Shown: positions 1 through 6,347 of the stretch, in pieces
Position numbering within the stretch: the first letter of the stretch is position 1
Layout of the letters: each line of letters opens with the position of its first letter
Source of the DNA: Lysobacteraceae bacterium
Lineage (GTDB): Bacteria; Pseudomonadota; Gammaproteobacteria; Xanthomonadales; Xanthomonadaceae
Reading direction: 5' to 3'
Assembly: GCA_016789405.1 (NCBI GenBank)
Contig: JAEUPQ010000002.1
Coordinates: forward strand, 1-64,000
DNA: 64,000 nt
The notes under the pieces: model-generated
The model's input: the letters and a program-made list of their open reading frames with translations, nothing else
What the model was told of the DNA's origin: nothing
Databases searched by the model: none
Program-made: the position numbers and the translations under genes

Positions 1-2
1 CT

Positions 3-221
3 GATCCAGGACGGAAGATCGTGCGGCTACGCTTTGAGTACGACGGAGAACCGTCCGAACAGGTACGAGAAAGTGGGTCTTGCGTGGCAACAGAAGTGAT
101 CGCTGACTTCCCATCCCCTTGGCAACTCGACGAGCAACATGCCTCCGTCGCGCAACCAGGCAAGCTGTCCCCACTCGCCCATATTGCTTATCGCCGTTGG
201 GAGCCCGAGCATGCTGCCTAA
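3..221 (+). CDS. Cassette 1: hypothetical protein, 5' end outside the window
   Basis: The reading frame is open from the left edge and stops with TAA inside the RYYYAAC core of the following attC, as is usual for cassette genes. About 72 residues are visible. A GTG at 21 could serve as start, but the frame is open upstream, so the gene is probably truncated by the window. The visible part is polar, with no membrane segment or motif I recognise. Confidence 0.5.
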   Translation, partial: DPGRKIVRLRFEYDGEPSEQVRESGSCVATEVIADFPSPWQLDEQHASVAQPGKLSPLAHIAYRRWEPEHAA

Positions 222-275
222 CAATTCTTTCAAACCGAAGCCGCTTTGCGGCTCGGCTTAATTCAGGCGTTAGCG
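216..275 (+). repeat. attC site of cassette 1
   Basis: Core gcctaac at 216-222, hairpin tip around 241-252, and core gttagcg at 269-275. The inner arms aaccgaagcc and ggctcggctt correspond to the L-type boxes. Recombination would occur after the G of gtt, so ttagcgc belongs to the next cassette. Confidence 0.88.
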
Positions 276-279
276 CTCA

Positions 280-771
280 ATGCAACCAACAACCTACCGT
301 CTTAGCGATTCGTACATTCGCAAGAAGTCCAAACCTTCGATCGCTGGACCGCTCGCATTTGCCATGGTTATTGGGCTGATGATCGGCCCTTGGGGATTCG
401 CCAAATCAATGCATCCTGCGCTCGGCGTCCTGATCGCAGCGCTCGCCTTTGCGTACATGTTCTACAAGAACCTCAAAGCGAGCCGTCGTTCCGCAGAAAA
501 ATTGCCGCAAATGGCAATTGAGGTGTCAGCGGATACGCTTCGCTTCATTGAGTCTGGCGGCATGTACGAGGTCCCTGTTTCCTCCATCAAGGCCGTTGCC
601 ATAGACCGCAGGTCGAACGAGCCAAGGGTCGTCTACCTGCAAAGAAAAGATGAAGGAACGATCAATGTTGATGATCTAGATCGAATGGATCAGTTTGCAA
701 AGCAGATCTCGCAAATTGTTGGTAGTAGCAAGGTGCGAGAACTGAGTTGGTGGCAAGGCCCACCAAAGTGA
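280..771 (+). CDS. Cassette 2: membrane protein with PH-like soluble domain
   Basis: 163 residues. Two hydrophobic segments lie at about residues 22-40 and 46-63. They are followed by a soluble beta-rich part (about 75-163) resembling the small PH-like domains of bacterial two-TM proteins of the YcxB type. The resemblance is only to the general pattern of two helices plus a strand-rich domain with a late amphipathic helix. The gene starts 5 bp after the incoming attC core and stops 1 bp before the next attC core, so it fills the cassette. Function unknown. Confidence 0.8.
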   Translation: MQPTTYRLSDSYIRKKSKPSIAGPLAFAMVIGLMIGPWGFAKSMHPALGVLIAALAFAYMFYKNLKASRRSAEKLPQMAIEVSADTLRFIESGGMYEVPVSSIKAVAIDRRSNEPRVVYLQRKDEGTINVDDLDRMDQFAKQISQIVGSSKVRELSWWQGPPK

Positions 772-772
772 G

Positions 773-832
773 CGCTAACAATTCGTTCAAGCCGAGCCCG
801 CTTCGCGGGTCGGCTTAATTCAGGCGTTAGGC
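773..832 (+). repeat. attC site of cassette 2
   Basis: Core cgctaac at 773-779 and core gttaggc at 826-832, with a gcccgcttcgcgggt hairpin tip. The left core complements the gttagcg that opens this cassette at 269-275, as expected for one excisable unit. Confidence 0.9.
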
Positions 833-849
833 GACAAACGGACACCACT

Positions 850-1334
850 ATGAGCACCAACGTTTACGCCGCCCCAGTGAGCAAGACCACTGAAGCCAAG
901 TCCCGGGCAACGACATGGCAGGACAAGCTAGTAGCCAGCATCACTATGGCTCATTGCGTGCTCGGGATTATCTGGAATGCTGTTGTCGTTTCTAGACTCG
1001 GCTTCGCAACAGAGTTCCATGTCTCAAACTTTGTACTGGCGGCAGTTGGAGTCACGGCGGCTATCGGATGGCTAAAGCAACGTCGCTGGGCGGGCTATCT
1101 GACTTTGGGGTTCTACTAGTGCAGCCAATTCATCTGCTCACCTATTCCCTCACATGGTCCGCCAATCTTGCGTTCAATGGACAACTATCACTTGGCTGGT
1201 CGGAACGCGGCTGGCTCGGCGAATCCGAACTTGGCGTCGACATCTTTGCCTTAGTCATGTCTCTTTGGTGCGGCTTCCGGCTAATGTCGCCTAACAATTC
1301 ATTCAAGCCGACGCCGCTTCGCGGCGCGGCCTAA
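850..1334 (+). pseudogene. Cassette 3: membrane protein gene with probable -1 frameshift
   Basis: A first frame (850-1119, 89 residues) has two hydrophobic helices and stops at TAG after the residues GYLTLGFY. The -1 frame continues from about 1120 with two more hydrophobic segments (around PIHLLTYSL and DIFALVMSLWCGF) and runs into the next attC. Read together they make a plausible four-helix membrane protein of roughly 150 residues. I infer a single-base deletion or a programmed shift near 1105-1120. Two separate overlapping genes are less likely, because the second has no good start. No known family recognised. Confidence 0.55.
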
Positions 1335-1348
1335 TTCTGGCGTTAGGA
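1289..1348 (+). repeat. attC site of cassette 3
   Basis: Core gcctaac at 1289-1295 and core gttagga at 1342-1348. The ten bases gtcgcctaac exactly complement gttaggcgac at the beginning of the same cassette (826-835). This extended match is the clearest evidence of cassette structure in the window. Confidence 0.93.
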
Positions 1349-1357
1349 CCGCACCCA

Positions 1358-1636
1358 ATGGCATCGCAACTCAAACAAGCACTGATCAGCACATCTGTCG
1401 TCGGGGCCATCCTCGGCGCTCTTCCGGCGGCTCCGCTGCTTCTCTTTTCTGTGTTTGATGCCAGCAACGACGATCATGGCCCCGCATTTTTAGTTCGGTT
1501 TGACCCGACATTCCTGAGCTATACGCTGATAGCCTTTGCCGGCACTGTCGTCATTAGCACGGTCTTCTTTGGCTTTCTCCCGTGGCTGATTCACCAAACA
1601 ATTGCCTACTTCGCGGCTCGCCCTGGGCGAGCCTGA
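1358..1636 (+). CDS. Cassette 4: small two-helix membrane protein
   Basis: 92 residues. A hydrophobic stretch lies at about residues 12-31 and a second at about 55-80, separated by a polar loop containing NDDHGP. The stop overlaps the next attC core. The start ATG lies 10 bp after the core. Function unknown. The size and lack of soluble domains are typical of integron cassette products. Confidence 0.72.
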   Translation: MASQLKQALISTSVVGAILGALPAAPLLLFSVFDASNDDHGPAFLVRFDPTFLSYTLIAFAGTVVISTVFFGFLPWLIHQTIAYFAARPGRA

Positions 1637-1690
1637 CAATTCATTCAAGCCGACGCCGTTTCGCGGCGCGGCTTAACTCAGGTGTTAGGC
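1631..1690 (+). repeat. attC site of cassette 4
   Basis: Core gcctgac at 1631-1637, a variant with G in the conserved AAC, and core gttaggc at 1684-1690. The left core pairs imperfectly with gttagga at the start of this cassette, so this site has drifted more than the others. Confidence 0.85.
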
Positions 1691-1695
1691 CCCGA

Positions 1696-1980
1696 ATGAA
1701 GCCAATCGCCACCCTGTTTCTGGTTGCAGCAGCTCACGTCGCCTTCCTCTATGGCGGATATGGTTCAAAGTTCTTTGGCATTCCACTGCCTTACATGCTG
1801 GTCATGGCCATTTGGCTTGGCGCCTCTACCGTTCTAGCGGTCGTCGGTTACTCCAAGGCTTCCGCTAGGTTGCCTTGGCTTGGGTCTCATGCGTATCGTC
1901 GGCATTTGTTCGCTATTGCCGCAGCGACCGCCTCCTTGTACGCCGGAGTGTTCTTGGCGTTCAATGCGTTCGGGACGTAG
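1696..1980 (+). CDS. Cassette 5: small three-helix membrane protein
   Basis: 94 residues from the ATG six bases after the attC core. The frame is open further upstream, but an earlier start would translate through the attC site, which is not credible. Three hydrophobic segments lie at about residues 3-20, 32-52 and 68-91. No conserved catalytic residues seen, and I recognise no family. It is followed directly by the next attC. Confidence 0.72.
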   Translation: MKPIATLFLVAAAHVAFLYGGYGSKFFGIPLPYMLVMAIWLGASTVLAVVGYSKASARLPWLGSHAYRRHLFAIAAATASLYAGVFLAFNAFGT

Positions 1981-1996
1981 GCCAGCCGGTGCGCGG

Positions 1997-2056
1997 GCCC
2001 AACAATTCATTCAAGCCGACGCCGCTTCGCGGGTCGGCTTAACTCAGGCGTCAGAA
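1997..2056 (+). repeat. attC site of cassette 5
   Basis: Core gcccaac at 1997-2003 and variant core gtcagaa at 2050-2056. The gggcccaac on the left matches the complement of gttaggccc at the start of the cassette with one mismatch. Confidence 0.88.
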
Positions 2057-2059
2057 CGC

Positions 2060-2476
2060 ATGATTGAAGAGTCACGAGCCCGGAAAAGAAGGCTTCGCAA
2101 GAAGCTCATGGTCGATGAGTTCCAAGTCACGGGCTTCTCTGTTGCCGTCTCATTGCTAGACTCACTGACAATGGAACAAAGCAACGACTTTTGGACTCGC
2201 TTCATTCAGGAGGCCATCGAAGGTCAATCGCTGATCTACGGCGGCCTTGCGGAGGGATACGCCTGCCCTGAAGGAAATGTCTCGGCAACTGACGCTGATA
2301 GGCACCATGTTCAGAGTTGGCTACAACGCCAGCCGGAAGTCGTTGACTGTAAAATCGGCCACTTGAGTGATGCCTACAGTGCGCGGGGGCCGTGGTTCCA
2401 AGTCGGTAAAATTCGAACTTACACTCCCGCGCTATTGAAGAAACATTGGGCCAAATTTCGTCGCGCTGCGTTCTAA
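2060..2476 (+). CDS. Cassette 6: YggL/DUF469-like protein
   Basis: 138 residues from the ATG at 2060; an earlier in-frame start would cross the attC. The N-terminal half contains RKRRLRKK followed by VDEFQ and GFSVAV. This closely follows the E. coli YggL pattern RSRRLRKKMHIDEFQELGFS as I remember it. YggL (DUF469) is a small protein associated with the 50S ribosomal subunit. Residues 90-115 (HHVQSWLQRQPEV) also resemble the YggL C-terminal half, after which there is an extra basic tail ending KKHWAKFRRAAF. The stop lies in the next attC. Ribosome binding is inferred from family resemblance only. Confidence 0.75.
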   Translation: MIEESRARKRRLRKKLMVDEFQVTGFSVAVSLLDSLTMEQSNDFWTRFIQEAIEGQSLIYGGLAEGYACPEGNVSATDADRHHVQSWLQRQPEVVDCKIGHLSDAYSARGPWFQVGKIRTYTPALLKKHWAKFRRAAF

Positions 2477-2563
2477 CAACTGGTTCACACCGAGACCGCT
2501 TCGCGGCTCGGCTTGGTATGACACCGTGCCGCGCAGCTGTCCGGCCTGACCCAGGCGTTAGGC
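2471..2563 (+). repeat. Terminal attC site, enlarged
   Basis: Core ttctaac at 2471-2477 and core gttaggc at 2557-2563, about 93 bp instead of 60. The extra ~33 bp lie on the right arm after gctcggctt. The left core tgcgttctaac complements the cassette opening gtcagaacgca with one mismatch. No further cassette follows. The region to 2600 holds nothing I can identify before the convergent acyltransferase gene. Confidence 0.8.
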
Positions 2564-2600
2564 ACAATGTCCGACGCAGCCTGAGCCGACGCCTGGCGGA

Positions 2601-4076
2601 TCAACTCATCAACGCTTCCGCAGCGACCGAGTTCAGCTCCTGCTCCCAGTTGCTCATCAGCGCCAGATACAGCAGCTTCTCGAACTCGACATGGAAGCGG
2701 TTGATCACGGCACGCGGGTCCGGGATGAGCTTGGCATCCGCGATCAGTCCAAAGTGCACCTTGCCGTTGTAGCTGAGGATCGACAGACCGAGCCCGATCG
2801 AACCGGTCTGCGGCACCCAGAACATCATTTCGCGGATCTTGGAGCCTGCGAGATACAGCGGCTGCTGCGGGCCCGGGACGTTGGTCGCGACGGCGGTGGC
2901 CTTCCGACTGAACAGATCGAGCGCGAGTTCCTGCACCGACGACGGCGCCATGCCGAGTGCAGCGAGCAGGCCGTAGGCGACGATGGCCTGCCGCGAATTC
3001 TTGAGCTGGTTCATGCACTCGGCGACATGCTCCAGGCGGCGGATCGGGTTGCCGATCCCGACCGGCAGTTCCAGGAACACGAGGCCGAAATGGTTGCCGA
3101 GCTTGCGTGCGTGCTCAAGCGGACGCAGGTTGACCGGGACGGTCGCGCGCAGGGTCAGGCCGTCGACATGTTCGCCGCGCTCGATCATGTAGTCGCGCAG
3201 CGCGCCGGCCGCCGTGGCCATCAGCACATCGTTGACGGTGCAGCCGCAGGCACGACCGACCGCTTTCACTTCCTCGAGATCCAGCGGTGGCGCCCAGGCG
3301 ACGCGCTTGCTCACGCCGAGCTTTCCGCGCAACAGCGACGGCGGATCGTCCGGCAGCGCCAGCGCCTGCACCAGTTCGCGCGCGATCTCGCCACCCTCCT
3401 TCGCCAGCACGCCGGCCAGCGTCGGGTCCTGCATCATGTCCATGCCCTTGCCCAGCGCCTTCGCACCCAGCTTGGCGTAGCGCTCCATCGCACCGACGCG
3501 ACGCGCCACTTGGGCGCCGTCCTGTTTCAGCCAGGCCTTGCCGAGATCGGCCCCCTTGGCGGGATCGCGTTCGGTATCGGTCAGCGACAGCAGGACCTGG
3601 ACCAGCGCGATACCGTCGGCATAGCTGTGGTGGATGCGCGCGACGAGCGCCGAACCACCGTGATATTTCTCGACCAGGTGGAATTGCCAGAGCGGCTTGG
3701 TCTTGTCGAGCGGGCTCGATGCCAGGCTGCCGGCGAATCGTTCGAGCGTCTTCTGGTCGGCACGTCCGGGCAGCGCGGACAGGCGCACATGCCAGTCGAG
3801 GTCGAAATCGTCGTCGTCCTGCCAGGCCATGCCGGAGGGCGTCTCGACCGGCTTCTGGCGGAAACGCGTGTACTCGAGGAAGCGCTTCTCGATGACCTTG
3901 CGCAGCTTCGGCAGCGTGATGGCCTCGTCGAACATCAGCACGCCCGTGATCATCATCGGGTTGGTCGGCCGCTCCATCCGCAGCCATGCGGTGTCGACGC
4001 GCGACATCGAGTCGCGGCGCGGACGCTTCGATGCGGCCTTCGACCCGTTGCCTCCAGACGCATTGCCCTCGGCCAT
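2601..4076 (-). CDS. WS/DGAT family O-acyltransferase
   Basis: 491 residues. The condensing motif HHxxxDG is present as HHSYADG at residues 149-155, in the position typical of bacterial wax ester synthase/diacylglycerol acyltransferases. These use acyl-CoA to esterify fatty alcohols or diacylglycerol into storage lipid. The N-terminus (MSRVDTAWLRMERPTNPM) and the later NVPGP segment also fit the family. The C-terminal half is the usual structural domain. The start at 4076 has a strong gggagggaatc ribosome site. A longer upstream frame overlaps nothing useful and is rejected. Xanthomonadales often carry such a gene, but substrate preference cannot be read from sequence. Confidence 0.93.
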   Translation of the reverse strand: MAEGNASGGNGSKAASKRPRRDSMSRVDTAWLRMERPTNPMMITGVLMFDEAITLPKLRKVIEKRFLEYTRFRQKPVETPSGMAWQDDDDFDLDWHVRLSALPGRADQKTLERFAGSLASSPLDKTKPLWQFHLVEKYHGGSALVARIHHSYADGIALVQVLLSLTDTERDPAKGADLGKAWLKQDGAQVARRVGAMERYAKLGAKALGKGMDMMQDPTLAGVLAKEGGEIARELVQALALPDDPPSLLRGKLGVSKRVAWAPPLDLEEVKAVGRACGCTVNDVLMATAAGALRDYMIERGEHVDGLTLRATVPVNLRPLEHARKLGNHFGLVFLELPVGIGNPIRRLEHVAECMNQLKNSRQAIVAYGLLAALGMAPSSVQELALDLFSRKATAVATNVPGPQQPLYLAGSKIREMMFWVPQTGSIGLGLSILSYNGKVHFGLIADAKLIPDPRAVINRFHVEFEKLLYLALMSNWEQELNSVAAEALMS

Positions 4077-4159
4077 GATTCCCTCCCGGTGTGTGTCCCG
4101 GAGTGAATCACGCGGACCGGGCAAGGTCAACGCGACACCCGGGACGAACGCATCCTCGC

Positions 4160-5587
4160 TCAATCTTCGCCGGCACCCGTCTTGCGATAGGCGACGAGCG
4201 CGGCCTCGCGACCGGCGGCAAGATCGACGATGGGTCGACGCGGGTAGTCCGGTGCGCGGCGTGCGAGCAGGGTCGGATCGGTCCAGGGCGAAAAGCGTTG
4301 CGGCAAGGGCAAGGCGTCCAGTTCGGGCAGCCAGCGCGAGATGTAGCGTCCGTCGGGATCGAACTTCTCGGCCTGGGTCACCGGATTGAAGACCCGGAAA
4401 TAAGGCGCGGCATCGGCGCCCGTGCCGGCGATCCACTGCCACCCCAGCGTGTTGTTGGCCAGGTCGGCATCGACCAGGGTGTCCCAGAACCACCGAGCGC
4501 CTTCGCGCCAGTGATAGCGCATGTGCTTGCACAGATAGCTGCCGACGATCATGCGCACACGGTTGTGCATCCAGCCGGTGTGCCACAGCTCGCGCATGCC
4601 GGCGTCGACGATCGGCACGCCGGTGCGCCCATGACGCCAGGCGTCGCGCATGCGTTCATCCACCCTCGCCCAGTCGAAATCGGCGAAGCGCGGGTTGAGG
4701 TTCTGCTCCGGCGTGTGCGGAAAGTGATGCAGGAGGTGGTGCGCGAATTCGCGCCAGTACAACTGGCGGATGTAGCCGTCGACCTCGCCCTCCAGCTTCG
4801 GCTGGCGAAGCGACAGCAGCACCGTGGCGATGCGCCAGGGCGCGATCTCGCCGAAATGCAGGTGTGGCGACAGTCGCGACGTACCGATCTGGTCAGGCAG
4901 GTCGCGGCCGCGCGCATACGCGTGCAAAGCGCCGTCGACGAAGGCTTCGAGTGCTTGCCGTGCACCGCCCTCGCCCGGCTGCCAGTGCTCCCAGAAGCCT
5001 GCATCCCAACCCAGCTTCGACAACAGCCCCAGGGCGTCGAGCGGAAGCCCGTGTGGCCCTTCATCGGTCGACGGCAGCGATCCGGGCGGTTCGAACAACG
5101 TCGGCAATCGCAGCGCTGCCCGCGCCGTTCGCCAGAATGGCGTGAACACGCGGTAGGGACCGCCCTGTTTCGTCGCGAGCTTCCACGGCTCGATCAGCAG
5201 CGCCCCGTTGAAGCTCTCCGCATGCAGGCCCTGGTCGCGCAGCGTGGACTTGATCCGGGTGTCGCGCTTCTCGATCGCCGGCTCGTAGCGCCGATTCCAG
5301 AAGACGGCGCTGGCATCGCAGGCGGCGGCGAGCGATTGCAGGGTCTGCAGGCTGGGCGAATGGAAGATGCGAAGCCTCGAGCCCCGGCGCTTCAGCGAAG
5401 CGTCCAGCTCTGCAAGCGAATGGTGACGCCAGGCCTCTGCAGCGGCGCCCGGCGCCCATGCGCCCTCTTCTTCCGGCGCATGGATGTAGACCGGAATAGG
5501 CGTGAGACCCGCATCCAGCGCGGCCTGGAACGCGGGGTTGTCGGCAAGACGAAGGTCGTTGCGGAACCAGACGATCGCGTTTGGCAT
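4160..5587 (-). CDS. phr: Deoxyribodipyrimidine photolyase / cryptochrome family protein
   Basis: 475 residues. The N-terminal antenna domain begins with WFRNDLRLADN. The C-terminal FAD domain contains LYWREFAHH, NRVRMIVGSYLCKH and DADLANNTLGWQW, characteristic of class I CPD photolyases and related cryptochromes. Such enzymes use blue light and reduced FAD to split cyclobutane pyrimidine dimers. The start overlaps the stop of the upstream dehydrogenase (TGATG), and the Fe-S photolyase lies one gene further upstream, so the three form one operon. The length is normal. Repair activity, rather than a sensory role, is inferred from the operon. Confidence 0.93.
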   Translation of the reverse strand: MPNAIVWFRNDLRLADNPAFQAALDAGLTPIPVYIHAPEEEGAWAPGAAAEAWRHHSLAELDASLKRRGSRLRIFHSPSLQTLQSLAAACDASAVFWNRRYEPAIEKRDTRIKSTLRDQGLHAESFNGALLIEPWKLATKQGGPYRVFTPFWRTARAALRLPTLFEPPGSLPSTDEGPHGLPLDALGLLSKLGWDAGFWEHWQPGEGGARQALEAFVDGALHAYARGRDLPDQIGTSRLSPHLHFGEIAPWRIATVLLSLRQPKLEGEVDGYIRQLYWREFAHHLLHHFPHTPEQNLNPRFADFDWARVDERMRDAWRHGRTGVPIVDAGMRELWHTGWMHNRVRMIVGSYLCKHMRYHWREGARWFWDTLVDADLANNTLGWQWIAGTGADAAPYFRVFNPVTQAEKFDPDGRYISRWLPELDALPLPQRFSPWTDPTLLARRAPDYPRRPIVDLAAGREAALVAYRKTGAGED

Positions 5588-6339
5588 CAATTGACCTTGA
5601 CCGTGGGGCGCACCGCGAGGAAACCGCCATCCACGGCGATCACCTGGCCACTGATCCATGCGGCGCGGGGCGATATCAGGAAGGCCGCGAGCGCCGCGGC
5701 ATCGTCGGCAGCTCCATGCCGCCCGAGGGGATACTGCGCCGAAACCGCGCGACGCGCCAGATCGCTGGATACGAATTTCGCAGTCGCGGGCGTCTCCATC
5801 AGACCAGGCGCGATCACGTTCGTGCGCAGGCCCAGGCTGGAGAAATCCGCGGCCAGCGAACGCGCCAGTGCTTCGATGCCGCCCTTGGCGACAGCGATGG
5901 CGGCGTGGTTGGCGACGCCGACGGACGCCGCGACCGAACTGAAGAGCACGAGCGCACCGCCGCGCTTGCGTGCCTGCAGCGCCGTGACGTAGGCGCGCGA
6001 GACGAAGAAGGCGGTATCGAGGTTGGCCGAGAGGCAGTCGCGGTATTGCTGTTCGCTCGTGCGGCCGATCGGCGCGATCAGCACGGCGCCGGCACAGTTC
6101 ACCACTGCCCCGGGCGGCTCGCCGAAGGCGTCGGTGGCGGCATTCAGCGCCGCCTGCGCACCGGCTTCGGTGGAGACGTCGGCCTCGATGGCGATCTCGT
6201 CGCCCTCGGGATCGAGGCGTCCGCGGTCGCGTCCGGCGAGGGCCAGCCGCCAGCCTTCGGAGCGCAGGTGAGCCGCGAGTGCGGTGGCGACGCCGCCAGA
6301 GGCGCCGGTGATGAGGCAAGTCGAAGGGAGTGTGTTCAT
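5587..6339 (-). CDS. Short-chain dehydrogenase/reductase lacking the catalytic tyrosine
   Basis: 250 residues with the Rossmann TGASGGVA motif at about residues 10-17, NCAG, and the C-terminal SGQVIAVDGG typical of FabG-like enzymes. The usual YxxxK reads IAVAK, so the catalytic tyrosine is isoleucine while the serine (LFSSVAAS) and lysine are kept. It is translationally coupled to both flanking photolyase genes: 8 bp after the Fe-S photolyase and overlapping the start of phr. A redox or ligand-binding role serving photoreactivation is conceivable, but not shown. Confidence 0.88.
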   Translation of the reverse strand: MNTLPSTCLITGASGGVATALAAHLRSEGWRLALAGRDRGRLDPEGDEIAIEADVSTEAGAQAALNAATDAFGEPPGAVVNCAGAVLIAPIGRTSEQQYRDCLSANLDTAFFVSRAYVTALQARKRGGALVLFSSVAASVGVANHAAIAVAKGGIEALARSLAADFSSLGLRTNVIAPGLMETPATAKFVSSDLARRAVSAQYPLGRHGAADDAAALAAFLISPRAAWISGQVIAVDGGFLAVRPTVKVN

Positions 6340-6347
6340 GCGCTTGG

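Larger units (their letters stand above)
1..2563 (+). mobile_element. Chromosomal integron gene-cassette array (distal part)
   Basis: Six short plus-strand genes or gene ends are each followed by a near-identical imperfect palindrome of about 60 bp. Each palindrome begins with an RYYYAAC-type core, ends with a GTTRRRY-type core and has a central CGCTTCGCG-like hairpin tip, as expected of integron attC sites. The bases just after GTT at the start of a cassette complement the bases before AAC at its end. Examples are gttaggcgac/gtcgcctaac for the third cassette and gttagcgc/gcgctaac for the second. No integrase is visible. From cassette orientation it should lie to the left of the window, which makes this the distal end of the array. 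Confidence 0.92.

Noticed and set aside
1582-1695. Longer N-terminal extension of the cassette 5 gene
   Set aside because: It would translate through an attC site and the end of cassette 4; the ATG at 1696 follows the core directly.
216-2563. Regularly spaced repeats that could suggest a CRISPR array
   Set aside because: The intervals are about 250-550 bp and contain genes, and the repeats have attC core structure with cassette-specific arms.
2691-5992. Long plus-strand frames opposite the acyltransferase and photolyase genes
   Set aside because: They follow the codon pattern of the minus-strand genes, have no domain signatures and no plausible ribosome sites.
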